Assembly (NCBI GenBank): GCA_963521545.1
Contig: CAUQVP010000064.1
Coordinates: forward strand, 1 to 10,695
Direction: 5' to 3'
Origin: JABCPE02 sp963521545
Lineage (GTDB): Bacteria > Bacteroidota > Bacteroidia > Flavobacteriales > Weeksellaceae
DNA length: 10,695 nucleotides
Within the stretch, counting starts at the first letter, position 1; each line of letters begins with the position of its first letter. A program made the translations under genes and the position numbers. Below the pieces are notes generated by a model, which did no database searches, had not been told where the DNA came from, and saw only the letters and a program-made list of their open reading frames with translations. Shown here in pieces: positions 1 to 5,776 of the stretch.

Positions 1-1
1 T

Positions 2-31
2 CCAAATAAATGGGAAGAGATAAATAGATAA
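2..31 (+). CDS. probable 3' end of a rightward gene (partial)
   Basis: Of the three plus-strand frames at the left edge, only this one stays open to the terminator hairpin. It reads PNKWEEINR and then TAA at 29-31. The stop lies directly before a strong rho-independent terminator, which is where a gene end would be expected. Nine residues are too few to identify a product or to exclude chance, so the call rests mainly on position. Confidence 0.3.
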   Translation, partial: PNKWEEINR

Positions 32-63
32 AAAAATCCATCACATTTCGTGATGGATTTTTT
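31..63. terminator. bidirectional rho-independent terminator
   Basis: A perfect 14-bp stem pairs 31-44 with 50-63 around a five-base loop (ATTTC). The core is TCCATCAC/GTGATGGA, flanked by an A6 run on the left and a T6 run on the right, so it can terminate on both strands. It sits nine bases beyond the stop of the leftward M13 peptidase and directly after the probable rightward gene end, as expected for a terminator shared by convergent genes. Confidence 0.9.
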
Positions 64-72
64 ATGGTTTTC

Positions 73-2166
73 TTACCAGATTTTGATTCTGTTTTCTGGT
101 TTTTTATAGAGTTTGTCTCCTTCTTTTACATTAAATGCCTTGTAGAAAGCATCTACATTGATAAGCGGAGCGAAAGCTCGGTAGAACCCTGGTGAGTGCG
201 GGTCTGTTTTCACCTGGTTGATGAGGTACTGCTCTGTAGATTTAGTTCTCCAGATAGTAGCCCAGCTTAGGAAAAATCTTTGCTCTTGAGTATAACCGCT
301 GATGACACCTGGATTTTTTCTTTCTTTCAGGTACATTTGAAGGGCATCGTAGGCGATAGCAACACCACCTAAATCCGCGATGTTTTCACCGCTGGTAAAT
401 ACACCATTCACGAAACTTCCTTTTACAGGCTCGTATTTGCTGTACTGCTCGGCAAGTTGTTTTACTTTGATGTCAAAATTCTTACGGTCTTGCTCTGTCC
501 ACCAGTTGTTGAGGTTTCCATCTCCATCGAAACGAGCTCCTCCGTCATCGAATCCGTGAGAAATCTCGTGTCCGATAACCGCTCCTATTCCTCCGAAATT
601 CACCGCTGGATCAGCTTTGAAATCAAAGAAAGGCGCTTGTAGAATAGCCGCTGGGAATACGATTTCGTTGTTCGTAGGGCTGTAATAGGCATTTACCGTT
701 TGTGGCGGCATTCCCCATTTTTCTTTATCTACAGGTTTTCCTACTTTTTCTAGGCTTTTCTCGTAGCTCCATTCAGCTACATTTTTTAAGTTAGAATAAA
801 GTGAAGCCCCATTTTTAGGCGATTCTACTACGAGTTTAGAGTAATCTTCCCATTTGTTCGGGTAGGCTACTTTTACAGAGAATTTGTGTAGTTTGTCTAG
901 AGCTTTAGTTTTAGTTTCGCTGGACATCCATTCTAGTTCACTGATGTGCTTGTGGTAAGCCTTTTTCAGGTAGCCTATGAGGATTTCCATTTCTTGTTTA
1001 GCCTCTGGAGAGAAATATTTTTGTACATATAATTTTCCAAAAGCTTCACCAAGAACACTGTTAATTAGGCTGAGAGCTCTTTTGTCCATAGCTCTTTGCT
1101 CTTTTTGTCCTTGTAGATATTTGCTGTAAAAATCAAAGTTGATTTTATCCAATCTTTGGTCAAGGCTCGATGCACTTCCAGAAAGAAGACGAAGTTTTAG
1201 ATAATCTTTGATTAGAGCGATATTATTACTATTGATGAATTTATCAAGGTTTTCGTAATATTTCAACTCGGATAGAATTACACGGTCTGTGTTTACTCCT
1301 GCTTCTTTCAGGTAGTTAGCCAAATTTACATTTTTTACAATCTTAGAAAGTTCAGCCGTAGTTTTTGGATTGTATCGCTTGTTAGCATCTCTTCCTTCCT
1401 CGTTAGTTAGGATGGTTTTAGCTAAACTCTTTTCAAAATCTACGATTTTCTGCGCCGTAGCATCAGCATTTTTGTAGCCTAAAATCTGCAATAGAGAAGC
1501 CACATATTTCTTGTATTCAGCGATAGTTTTTGTATTCGCTTCATTTTCTTTTTGGTAATAATCTTTTCCTAAACCTAAACGAGGCCCACCAAGATAAACG
1601 GCGTTCATCTTAGAGTTTTTCAGGTCTGTATAAACGCTCCATCCGTATAGCGGATTGTCACCAGTTCTCACAGCTCCTATAAGGTAGTTTTGAAGGTCTT
1701 TCAGGTTTCTGATAGAGTTTATCTCTTCTAAATCCTTTTCGATAGGTTTGATGCCGTCTGCGTTACGCTTGTCCATATCCATATATGTAGCATACAAATC
1801 CTGAATCTGCTGTCCTTCAGTTCCTTTTTGGTAGTTTTCAGAAAGGATATTTTTTAGGATTTTTAGTGAATTTTCATCAGTTTTTTCTCTCAATTCTTGG
1901 AAAGAACCCCAAGTAGATTTGTCAGCAGGAATTACAGCGGTTTTCATCCATCCGCCGTTTACATAGTTGTAAAAATCATCTTGCGGACGCACGGAAGTAT
2001 CCATCAAATCAAGGGCAATCCCATGGTCATGCTGCTGGGCATGAGCGTGGTTTTCTTCTTTTTTTACTTCTACTGTTTTTGTTTCGGCTGTATTTTTCTG
2101 CGTGGTGCAGGAAGTAAGGAAATAAGCCCCTGCTAAAAGCGAAATGCCTAATGATGTAATTTTCAT
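73..2166 (-). CDS. M13 family zinc metallopeptidase lipoprotein (neprilysin/PepO type)
   Basis: This is a full-length (697 aa) M13 endopeptidase that hydrolyses peptides outside the cytoplasm. The N terminus is a lipoprotein signal: a hydrophobic stretch ends in LTSC with the lipidated Cys at residue 20. A His-rich linker follows (His 40, 42, 46, 48), then the M13 N-terminal domain. The catalytic domain has NAYY at about 492 (substrate backbone binding), HEISH at 533-537 (two zinc ligands and the catalytic Glu), ENIAD at 594-598 (third zinc ligand Glu594 and Asp598), and His657 in DPHSPGFYR, matching the transition-state His of neprilysin. It ends in KIW, close to the usual family ending. It is the last gene of the leftward operon, 31 bases after lipA, and is followed by a strong terminator. 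Substrates are unknown; family members process peptides or take part in protein turnover. All catalytic residues are intact. Confidence 0.96.
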   Translation of the reverse strand: MKITSLGISLLAGAYFLTSCTTQKNTAETKTVEVKKEENHAHAQQHDHGIALDLMDTSVRPQDDFYNYVNGGWMKTAVIPADKSTWGSFQELREKTDENSLKILKNILSENYQKGTEGQQIQDLYATYMDMDKRNADGIKPIEKDLEEINSIRNLKDLQNYLIGAVRTGDNPLYGWSVYTDLKNSKMNAVYLGGPRLGLGKDYYQKENEANTKTIAEYKKYVASLLQILGYKNADATAQKIVDFEKSLAKTILTNEEGRDANKRYNPKTTAELSKIVKNVNLANYLKEAGVNTDRVILSELKYYENLDKFINSNNIALIKDYLKLRLLSGSASSLDQRLDKINFDFYSKYLQGQKEQRAMDKRALSLINSVLGEAFGKLYVQKYFSPEAKQEMEILIGYLKKAYHKHISELEWMSSETKTKALDKLHKFSVKVAYPNKWEDYSKLVVESPKNGASLYSNLKNVAEWSYEKSLEKVGKPVDKEKWGMPPQTVNAYYSPTNNEIVFPAAILQAPFFDFKADPAVNFGGIGAVIGHEISHGFDDGGARFDGDGNLNNWWTEQDRKNFDIKVKQLAEQYSKYEPVKGSFVNGVFTSGENIADLGGVAIAYDALQMYLKERKNPGVISGYTQEQRFFLSWATIWRTKSTEQYLINQVKTDPHSPGFYRAFAPLINVDAFYKAFNVKEGDKLYKKPENRIKIW

Positions 2167-2197
2167 AATATAAAATTTAAGTTAAATTATTATTTAA

Positions 2198-3070
2198 TTA
2201 TAAAATATGTCTTTCTGCTCTGTAAGAACTTCTTGTAAGAGGCGAACTCTCTACATGCCTGAATCCCAGATTTTCCGCGAAAATTCTATACTCTTCGAAT
2301 TCTTCCAATGGGATAAATCTTTTCACAGGCAGGTGTTTTTTACTTGGCTGTAGATACTGCCCTATGGTGATTACATCCACATTAGCATTTCTTATGTCTT
2401 CTATTGTTTGGAAAACTTCATCTCTTTCTTCGCCCAGCCCCAGCATTATTCCTGTTTTTGTTCTTCGCTGTCCTGAGTCTTTCAGGTATTTGAGGACATC
2501 TAGGCTTCTTTCATATTTAGCCTGAATTCTTACTTCTCGTGTCAGTCTTTTCACGGTTTCCATATTGTGCGAAATGACTTCTGGCGCCACTTCTATCATT
2601 CTGTCAAGATGTTTTGTAATTCCTTGGAAATCAGGAATAAGTGTTTCTAGTGTGGTCTCAGGAGAGATTCTTCTCACGGCATTCACTGTTTCTGCCCAAA
2701 GGATAGAGCCCATATCCTTCAAATCATCCCTGTCTACGGAGGTGATGACAGCGTGTTTTATTTTCATTAGTTTGATGGAACGGGCTATTTTTTCTGGCTC
2801 TTCCCAGTTTACATCTAGTGGCTTCCCAGTCTTTACTCCACAAAAACCACACGAACGGGTGCATATATTCCCTAAAATCATAAAGGTAGCTGTTCCTTCG
2901 CCCCAGCAGTCTCCCATATTTGGGCAGGAACCGCTCTGGCAGATGGTGTTCAGCTTATATTTATCAACCAATGAGCGGAGTTCTCGGTAGTTCTTTCCTG
3001 TTGGGAGTTTTACCCTTATCCACTTGGGTTTATTGGTTATGGTATTTGTCTCGGAAACCTCTTTGTTCAT
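2198..3070 (-). CDS. lipA: lipoyl synthase (radical SAM)
   Basis: LipA inserts two sulfur atoms into octanoyl groups attached to the E2 subunits of 2-oxoacid dehydrogenases and to glycine-cleavage H protein, completing lipoate synthesis in the cytoplasm. Both iron-sulfur cluster sites are visible. The auxiliary cluster, which is consumed as the sulfur source, uses Cys44, Cys49 and Cys55 in CQSGSCPNMGDCW plus a Ser of the C-terminal RSSY (280-283). The radical SAM cluster uses CTRSCGFC (Cys70, 74, 77). The length of 290 aa is normal. The ATG start follows the sigma-factor stop by seven bases, so the two are almost certainly cotranscribed. No lipB or ligase lies in the window, so the octanoyl donor step must be encoded elsewhere. 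This identification is secure. Confidence 0.98.
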   Translation of the reverse strand: MNKEVSETNTITNKPKWIRVKLPTGKNYRELRSLVDKYKLNTICQSGSCPNMGDCWGEGTATFMILGNICTRSCGFCGVKTGKPLDVNWEEPEKIARSIKLMKIKHAVITSVDRDDLKDMGSILWAETVNAVRRISPETTLETLIPDFQGITKHLDRMIEVAPEVISHNMETVKRLTREVRIQAKYERSLDVLKYLKDSGQRRTKTGIMLGLGEERDEVFQTIEDIRNANVDVITIGQYLQPSKKHLPVKRFIPLEEFEEYRIFAENLGFRHVESSPLTRSSYRAERHIL

Positions 3071-3077
3071 TGTTTTT

Positions 3078-3641
3078 TTATTCGTTTTTTAATAATTCGG
3101 CTAATATTTTTTTTGCTCTCATTATCCTCACTTTCGTATTTGCAACCGAAATATTCAGAGTTTCTGCAATTTCTTTTATGCTTTTTTCCTCGAAGAATCT
3201 CAGTTCTATGATTTTCCTGTATTGGGCATCCATGGAAGCAATCGTGCTGACAATATGCTGCTGCTGCTGTTTGGAAATCAATAATTCCTCTGGAGATTTT
3301 TCAAATTCGTTTTTAACATCTTTAAAATCATCCGTAAAGACTTCCTCTCTTGATTTTTTCCGCCAGTAGTCTATCACTGAATTTTGTGCAATGGTCAAAA
3401 TCCAAGTTTTAAACTGAAAATTCTCATCATAAAGGTTCAGTTTAGTTAATATCTTCGCAAAAACAGCCACCGTAAGCTCATCTGCGATGGTTCTGTCCTG
3501 CACTTTTTTCAATACAAAACTGAAAACATCATCCCAAAAATAGTTAATTAGCTTGGTCTGTGCTTTCTGGCTTCCACTTTGGATTTGAGTAATGGTATCA
3601 ACTAATTCTTTATCCTTCAAAAAAAAACATATTTGAGACAA
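3078..3641 (-). CDS. ECF-type RNA polymerase sigma-70 family sigma factor
   Basis: This 187-aa protein has only the two domains of an ECF sigma factor. Region 2 (about 45-98) includes the FQFKTWILTIAQNSVIDYWRKK stretch used for -10 recognition and melting. An acidic linker follows. Region 4 (about 135-183) has a helix-turn-helix (SIKEIAETLNISVANTKVRIMRAKK) for the -35. It should direct core polymerase to a regulon that cannot be named from sequence. No anti-sigma factor is adjacent; lipA and the M13 peptidase follow in the same operon. The start is uncertain. The coordinate given is an in-frame TTG at 3641-3639. Another TTG at 3620-3618 would begin MKDKELVD. The only nearby ATG (3630-3628) is one base out of frame, across a run of nine T. 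A promoter-like TATATTTG at 3646-3639 would place the transcript start downstream of the first TTG, favouring a later start. Confidence 0.93.
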   Translation of the reverse strand: MSQICFFLKDKELVDTITQIQSGSQKAQTKLINYFWDDVFSFVLKKVQDRTIADELTVAVFAKILTKLNLYDENFQFKTWILTIAQNSVIDYWRKKSREEVFTDDFKDVKNEFEKSPEELLISKQQQQHIVSTIASMDAQYRKIIELRFFEEKSIKEIAETLNISVANTKVRIMRAKKILAELLKNE

Positions 3642-3646
3642 ATATA
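3639..3646 (-). promoter_or_regulatory. candidate -7 promoter element for the sigma factor operon
   Basis: On the minus strand this reads TATATTTG, a match to the Bacteroidota TAnnTTTG element and the same eight bases used by both tRNA promoters in the window. No convincing TTTG lies about 19 bases upstream. If real, transcription would start near 3633, downstream of the TTG at 3641, so translation would begin at a later codon. Such matches also arise by chance in AT-rich DNA. Confidence 0.4.
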
Positions 3647-3779
3647 ATAAAAAGATTGCATTTTTAATGATTTTTGGCTTGTATTGTAATAAAAATGATA
3701 ATTTTCAATTTTAAGTCATAATATAATTGTTGATTAACAGTATTTTATAATTTTTTTGAAATAAAAATTCGGATTTTGT

Positions 3780-3810
3780 TTTGCTGTTCTACGATTTTTA
3801 TTTATATTTG
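3780..3810 (+). promoter_or_regulatory. primary sigma factor promoter of the CAT tRNA gene
   Basis: A TTTG at 3780-3783 and TATATTTG at 3803-3810 are separated by exactly 19 bases. This is the textbook Bacteroidota housekeeping promoter layout (-33 TTTG, -7 TAnnTTTG). It would start transcription around 3815-3818, about 25 bases before the mature tRNA 5' end. Confidence 0.8.
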
Positions 3811-3839
3811 CAAACCAATTGTTAAGGATAATATCCTTT

Positions 3840-3913
3840 GGCCCTATAACTCAGTTGGTTAGAGTAGCTGACTCATAATCAGCAAGTCCTTGGTTCGAGC
3901 CCAAGTGGGGCCA
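3840..3913 (+). tRNA. tRNA with CAT anticodon, probably tRNA-Ile2 (lysidine-modified)
   Basis: A complete 74-base cloverleaf is visible. The acceptor stem is GGCCCTA/TGGGGCC with one T-G wobble. The D stem is ACTC/GAGT, the anticodon stem is GCTGA/TCAGC with loop CTCATAA (anticodon CAT at 3874-3876), and the T stem is CTTGG/CCAAG with loop TTCGAGC. The discriminator is A3913 and CCA is not encoded. CAT tRNAs can be initiator Met, elongator Met or Ile2. It lacks the three G-C pairs below the anticodon that mark initiators. C4-G69 and C5-G68 are known TilS identity pairs of E. coli tRNA-Ile2, so Ile2 decoding AUA is the better reading. Elongator Met cannot be excluded by eye. Confidence 0.9.
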
Positions 3914-3921
3914 CACTTTAT

Positions 3922-3960
3922 AAAACACTTTCAAAATTTTCTTTGAAAGTGTTTTTTGTT
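3922..3960 (+). terminator. rho-independent terminator of the CAT tRNA
   Basis: A 14-bp stem pairs 3922-3935 with 3942-3955 (core CACTTTC/GAAAGTG) around a six-base loop, ATTTTC. It is followed by a T-rich tail that continues beyond 3960. It begins nine bases after the tRNA, so the tRNA is probably a single-gene transcript. Confidence 0.88.
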
Positions 3961-4022
3961 TTTTTGATATATTATTGAGTATAAAGCAATTTGTTTTATA
4001 AATAATTCCTTAATTTAGAAGT

Positions 4023-4385
4023 ATGAAAAATATACAATCTTTGTTATTGATGCTTCTTATCTTCCTTGCTGTTGGTGGAGTGAATGCAGTTTTAGGGGTT
4101 TTAGTTTTTTCTTATGCACTAATTTCTGAGTTTTGGTTTGTAATTTTATATAGTGTTTCTATCCCTATTTTAGCAGTGCTTTTTAGTAAAATCAAATTTC
4201 CAAATATTATTTATAGATTGGGTGGATTGAGTTTAATAGTTAGTTTTTTAGGATTGTTTTATGTAGTATTTTACTCAATTTTTGTTGAAAAAATAGAAGA
4301 GAAAATTCTTTATCTATTTGTGAGTATAGCTAGTACAGGAATGATTATCATTTTTCCTTTTATCAAGGGAGAAAGAATTAAATAA
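4023..4385 (+). CDS. small four-helix membrane protein of unknown function
   Basis: I do not recognise this 120-aa protein. Hydropathy by eye gives four membrane helices at about 6-32, 37-55, 66-88 and 94-113, with short basic or charged connectors (SKIKFP at 55-60, EKIEEK at 89-94) and a basic C-terminal tail (KGERIK). It has no cysteine pair, catalytic motif or binding-site signature. A possible but imperfect promoter lies just upstream (TTTG at 3990-3993 and TAATTTAG at 4011-4018). It stands alone, 63 bases after the tRNA terminator, with no partner gene on the same strand. Its base composition looks poorer in GC than the flanking operons, consistent with accessory DNA. The ATG at 4023 is the natural start because the hydrophobic region begins at once. 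It is probably a real gene with an unknown role. Confidence 0.65.
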   Translation: MKNIQSLLLMLLIFLAVGGVNAVLGVLVFSYALISEFWFVILYSVSIPILAVLFSKIKFPNIIYRLGGLSLIVSFLGLFYVVFYSIFVEKIEEKILYLFVSIASTGMIIIFPFIKGERIK

Positions 4386-4752
4386 CATGAGTTTAACTTA
4401 AGTTGTAATTTATTGGAAGCAAGGTATGCGATTTCTTTTACTTTGGGTAAAGAATTTATTTGTGTTAGGAATGCAGGGTAGGCATATGTAATATTGGAGT
4501 TTAACTAGGTATAAGATTTTTGGATGTTATTGTAAGGGGGTGGGCTTATATGAAAGAAAATAATTTGGTTTATAAAGTATGGCGAGTGGGAACAACTCAC
4601 AGATGCTGAAATAGAGTAATTTAATAAAAATCTATAGGAATAAACTTCTGATTTTTTATAAGAAAGTCAGTCAAAAATTCGAATATTGTGAAAATTCATA
4701 GTATTTTTGACATGTTTTAAAAAATAAAGTATATAAATATTAACAGAAAAAG
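4386..4752 (+). other. gene-free stretch with possible decayed coding remnants
   Basis: No open frame of useful length occurs here. Two short stretches nevertheless read like protein interrupted by stops. In the frame ending in TAA at 4617-4619 the sequence reads KYGEWEQLTDAEIE, then stop, FNKNL and further stops in the same frame. Nearer the left, around 4430-4500, a frame reads ARYAISFTLGKEFICVRNAG, then stop, AYVILEFN. A 19-codon ATG reading frame (4550-4609) overlaps the second stretch in another frame and is probably chance. The region may be the wreck of one or more small genes, but short AT-rich DNA can mimic this. Confidence 0.3.
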
Positions 4753-4776
4753 AAACCACCCATTTTGGGTGGTTTT
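4753..4776 (+). terminator. hairpin, probable terminator
   Basis: A nine-bp stem (AAACCACCC with GGGTGGTTT) pairs 4753-4761 with 4767-4775 around loop ATTTT. A short T4 followed by AATC gives only a weak U tract. It lies 20 bases before the interrupted DUF5053-like gene, so it could end a lost upstream transcript or act as a leader hairpin of that gene. Confidence 0.55.
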
Positions 4777-4795
4777 AATCTAAAAATATTAAGAT

Positions 4796-5047
4796 ATGGA
4801 AATAGAAATTAGTAAAAAAGTGGCTTATAAAAAGCAGTTATAAGATATTATTGTAGATGTATCTTGGGGCAAGATTTCCAAAAATTATTTTGGTAAATCA
4901 ACATCATGGATATATAATAAACTTTCTGAAATAGATGGAAACGGAGGAAAAGGTGGATTTACTCCAGAGGAAAGTGAGCAGTTTAAGGGCGCATTATACG
5001 ACCTTGCTGAAAGATTGAGAAAAGCAGCTGATAATTTTCAAGCATAA
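4796..5047 (+). pseudogene. DUF5053-like small protein gene interrupted by an in-frame TAA
   Basis: Reading from the ATG gives MEIEISKKVAYKKQL, a TAA at 4841-4843, and then a further 67 codons without another stop, ending at TAA 5045-5047. The second part is clearly protein-like (VSWGKISKNYFGKSTSWIYN, then KLSEIDGNGGKGGFTPEES, then a charged helix rich in Ala, Glu, Arg and Lys). From memory this resembles DUF5053 family proteins, small Bacteroidota proteins often found in prophage or mobile DNA. The ISKNYFGKSTSWIYNKL part looks like a helix-turn-helix. A single CAA-to-TAA change would explain the stop, since Gln fits well at codon 16. No ATG, GTG or TTG follows the stop early enough to restart the protein. 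The gene is followed by two tandem terminators, so the transcription unit looks otherwise complete. The family assignment is not verified. Confidence 0.7.
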
Positions 5048-5051
5048 AGTA

Positions 5052-5078
5052 CAAATTTCATGGAAATTTGCTTTTTTT
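5052..5078 (+). terminator. rho-independent terminator (first of a tandem pair)
   Basis: CAAATTTC (5052-5059) pairs perfectly with GAAATTTG (5063-5070) around a three-base ATG loop. It is followed by C and then seven T. It begins four bases after the stop of the interrupted DUF5053-like gene. The stem is mostly A-T, so it may be leaky. Confidence 0.7.
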
Positions 5079-5085
5079 AACACTC

Positions 5086-5109
5086 GCCCTGCATTTGCAG
5101 GGCTTTTTT
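5086..5109 (+). terminator. rho-independent terminator (second of a tandem pair)
   Basis: GCCCTGC (5086-5092) pairs with GCAGGGC (5097-5103) around loop ATTT and is followed by T6. The GC-rich stem makes it the stronger of the two. It separates the rightward DUF5053-like unit from the convergent secreted-protein gene that ends at 5160. Confidence 0.88.
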
Positions 5110-5159
5110 ATTATAACTTATTGATTATTAGTGAGTTTTGTTTAAGAATGTTATAGTTT

Positions 5160-5540
5160 TTAATGTTGCCAACATCTTCCTCCTCCAGAAACTCTTCTTG
5201 AACAAGTACCACCTTTTTTGGTTAATGCTCCACAGATGCCTGATAAATAAGAATGTCTATAACTACTACTTGAATTATAAGAAGCTCTTTTTTTAGAATT
5301 TGTTGTTTTAAATTTTACAACAGATAAATTTTTATTAGAAGTTTTAGTATTTTTATTTCCTTTGTAGGAGTTATATTTTACAGTTTTATGATTTTTGATT
5401 GTAGGTTTGTAATTTCTTTCTCTGTATTCTAAAGTGCGATAGTTTTCTGCAACTATAGTGTCTTCTTTATTATCTTCTTTTTTCTGTGAGTATGCTAAAA
5501 ACAACATACACGAAAATAAAATTGATAAAGTCTTTTTCAT
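5160..5540 (-). CDS. small secreted Lys/Asn/Ser-rich protein with C-terminal CCCH motif
   Basis: This 126-aa protein begins with a signal peptide (MKKTLSILFSCMLFLAYS, cleavage probably before Gln19). Residues 20-100 form a low-complexity, strongly basic segment rich in Lys, Asn, Ser, Thr and Tyr. The C terminus is distinct: Cys103, Cys113, Cys123 and His126 are arranged C-x9-C-x9-C-x2-H, with the wording CGALTKKGGTCSRRVSGGG and a final CWQH. This pattern (C..xTKKGxxCxRxV...CxxH) recurs at the ends of small bacterial and phage proteins and looks like a metal-binding knuckle; that is from memory and no function is known. A Cys/His knuckle on an exported protein is unusual, since such motifs are usually cytoplasmic. 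The gene stands alone, in the accessory slot between the two tRNAs, and converges on the DUF5053-like unit. The start is supported by the signal peptide. Confidence 0.7.
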   Translation of the reverse strand: MKKTLSILFSCMLFLAYSQKKEDNKEDTIVAENYRTLEYRERNYKPTIKNHKTVKYNSYKGNKNTKTSNKNLSVVKFKTTNSKKRASYNSSSSYRHSYLSGICGALTKKGGTCSRRVSGGGRCWQH

Positions 5541-5640
5541 AGCATTTAATTTGAATTATTTATAAATATTTTTGTTTTTACTTCTGCTTATATTTTTTTA
5601 TTGAAAGGACCAGGATAATGAATAATTTACTATTTTTTAC

Positions 5641-5683
5641 TAAAAAAACCTGTAAAGAGTTGTAAATAAACACTTTACAGGTT
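5641..5683 (-). terminator. terminator of tRNA-Arg with a large loop
   Basis: On the minus strand AACCTGTAAAG (11 bases, 5683-5673) pairs with CTTTACAGGTT (5657-5647) around a 15-base loop, followed by seven T. It starts directly after the tRNA's CCA. The long loop is slightly unusual but the stem and U tract are convincing. Confidence 0.8.
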
Positions 5684-5684
5684 A

Positions 5685-5761
5685 TGGTGAACGCGGAAGG
5701 AGTCGAACCCTCAACCTCCAGAGCCGTAATCTGGCGCTCTATCCAATTGAGCTACGCGTCC
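5685..5761 (-). tRNA. tRNA-Arg (anticodon ACG)
   Basis: A full cloverleaf is readable on the minus strand. The acceptor stem is GGACGCG/CGCGTTC with one G-T wobble. The D stem is GCTC/GAGC, the anticodon stem is CCAGA/TCTGG with loop TTACGGC (anticodon ACG), and the T stem is GAGGG/CCTTC with loop TTCGACT. The discriminator is A at 5688. The next three bases read CCA (5687-5685), so the CCA end is apparently encoded, unlike the other tRNA in the window. Conversion of A34 to inosine would let it read CGU, CGC and CGA. Confidence 0.94.
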
Positions 5762-5776
5762 TGAATTTTAGTTTTG

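Noticed and set aside
1897..2136. 79-codon plus-strand reading frame opposite the M13 peptidase start
   Set aside because: It lies wholly within a well-supported gene on the other strand, and its composition is the mirror of the signal peptide and linker codons. No family resemblance.
3240..3275. Short repeated TGCTGC units in the sigma factor gene
   Set aside because: They encode a Gln run (KQQQQH) in the linker between sigma regions 2 and 4. A few copies only, so an ordinary flexible linker rather than a repeat array.
2565..3369. Two plus-strand frames opposite lipA and the sigma factor
   Set aside because: They are antisense shadows of genes with intact catalytic or DNA-binding motifs and show no protein-like features of their own.
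4550..4609. 19-codon ATG frame (MKENNLVYKVWRVGTTHRC)
   Set aside because: It is too short, with no start signal or terminator, and it overlaps another protein-like frame. It is recorded only as part of the decayed region.
3914..5684. Search for att-type direct repeats of the tRNA 3' ends
   Set aside because: No second copy of either tRNA 3' end was found by eye inside the slot or at its edges, so no attachment site is claimed.
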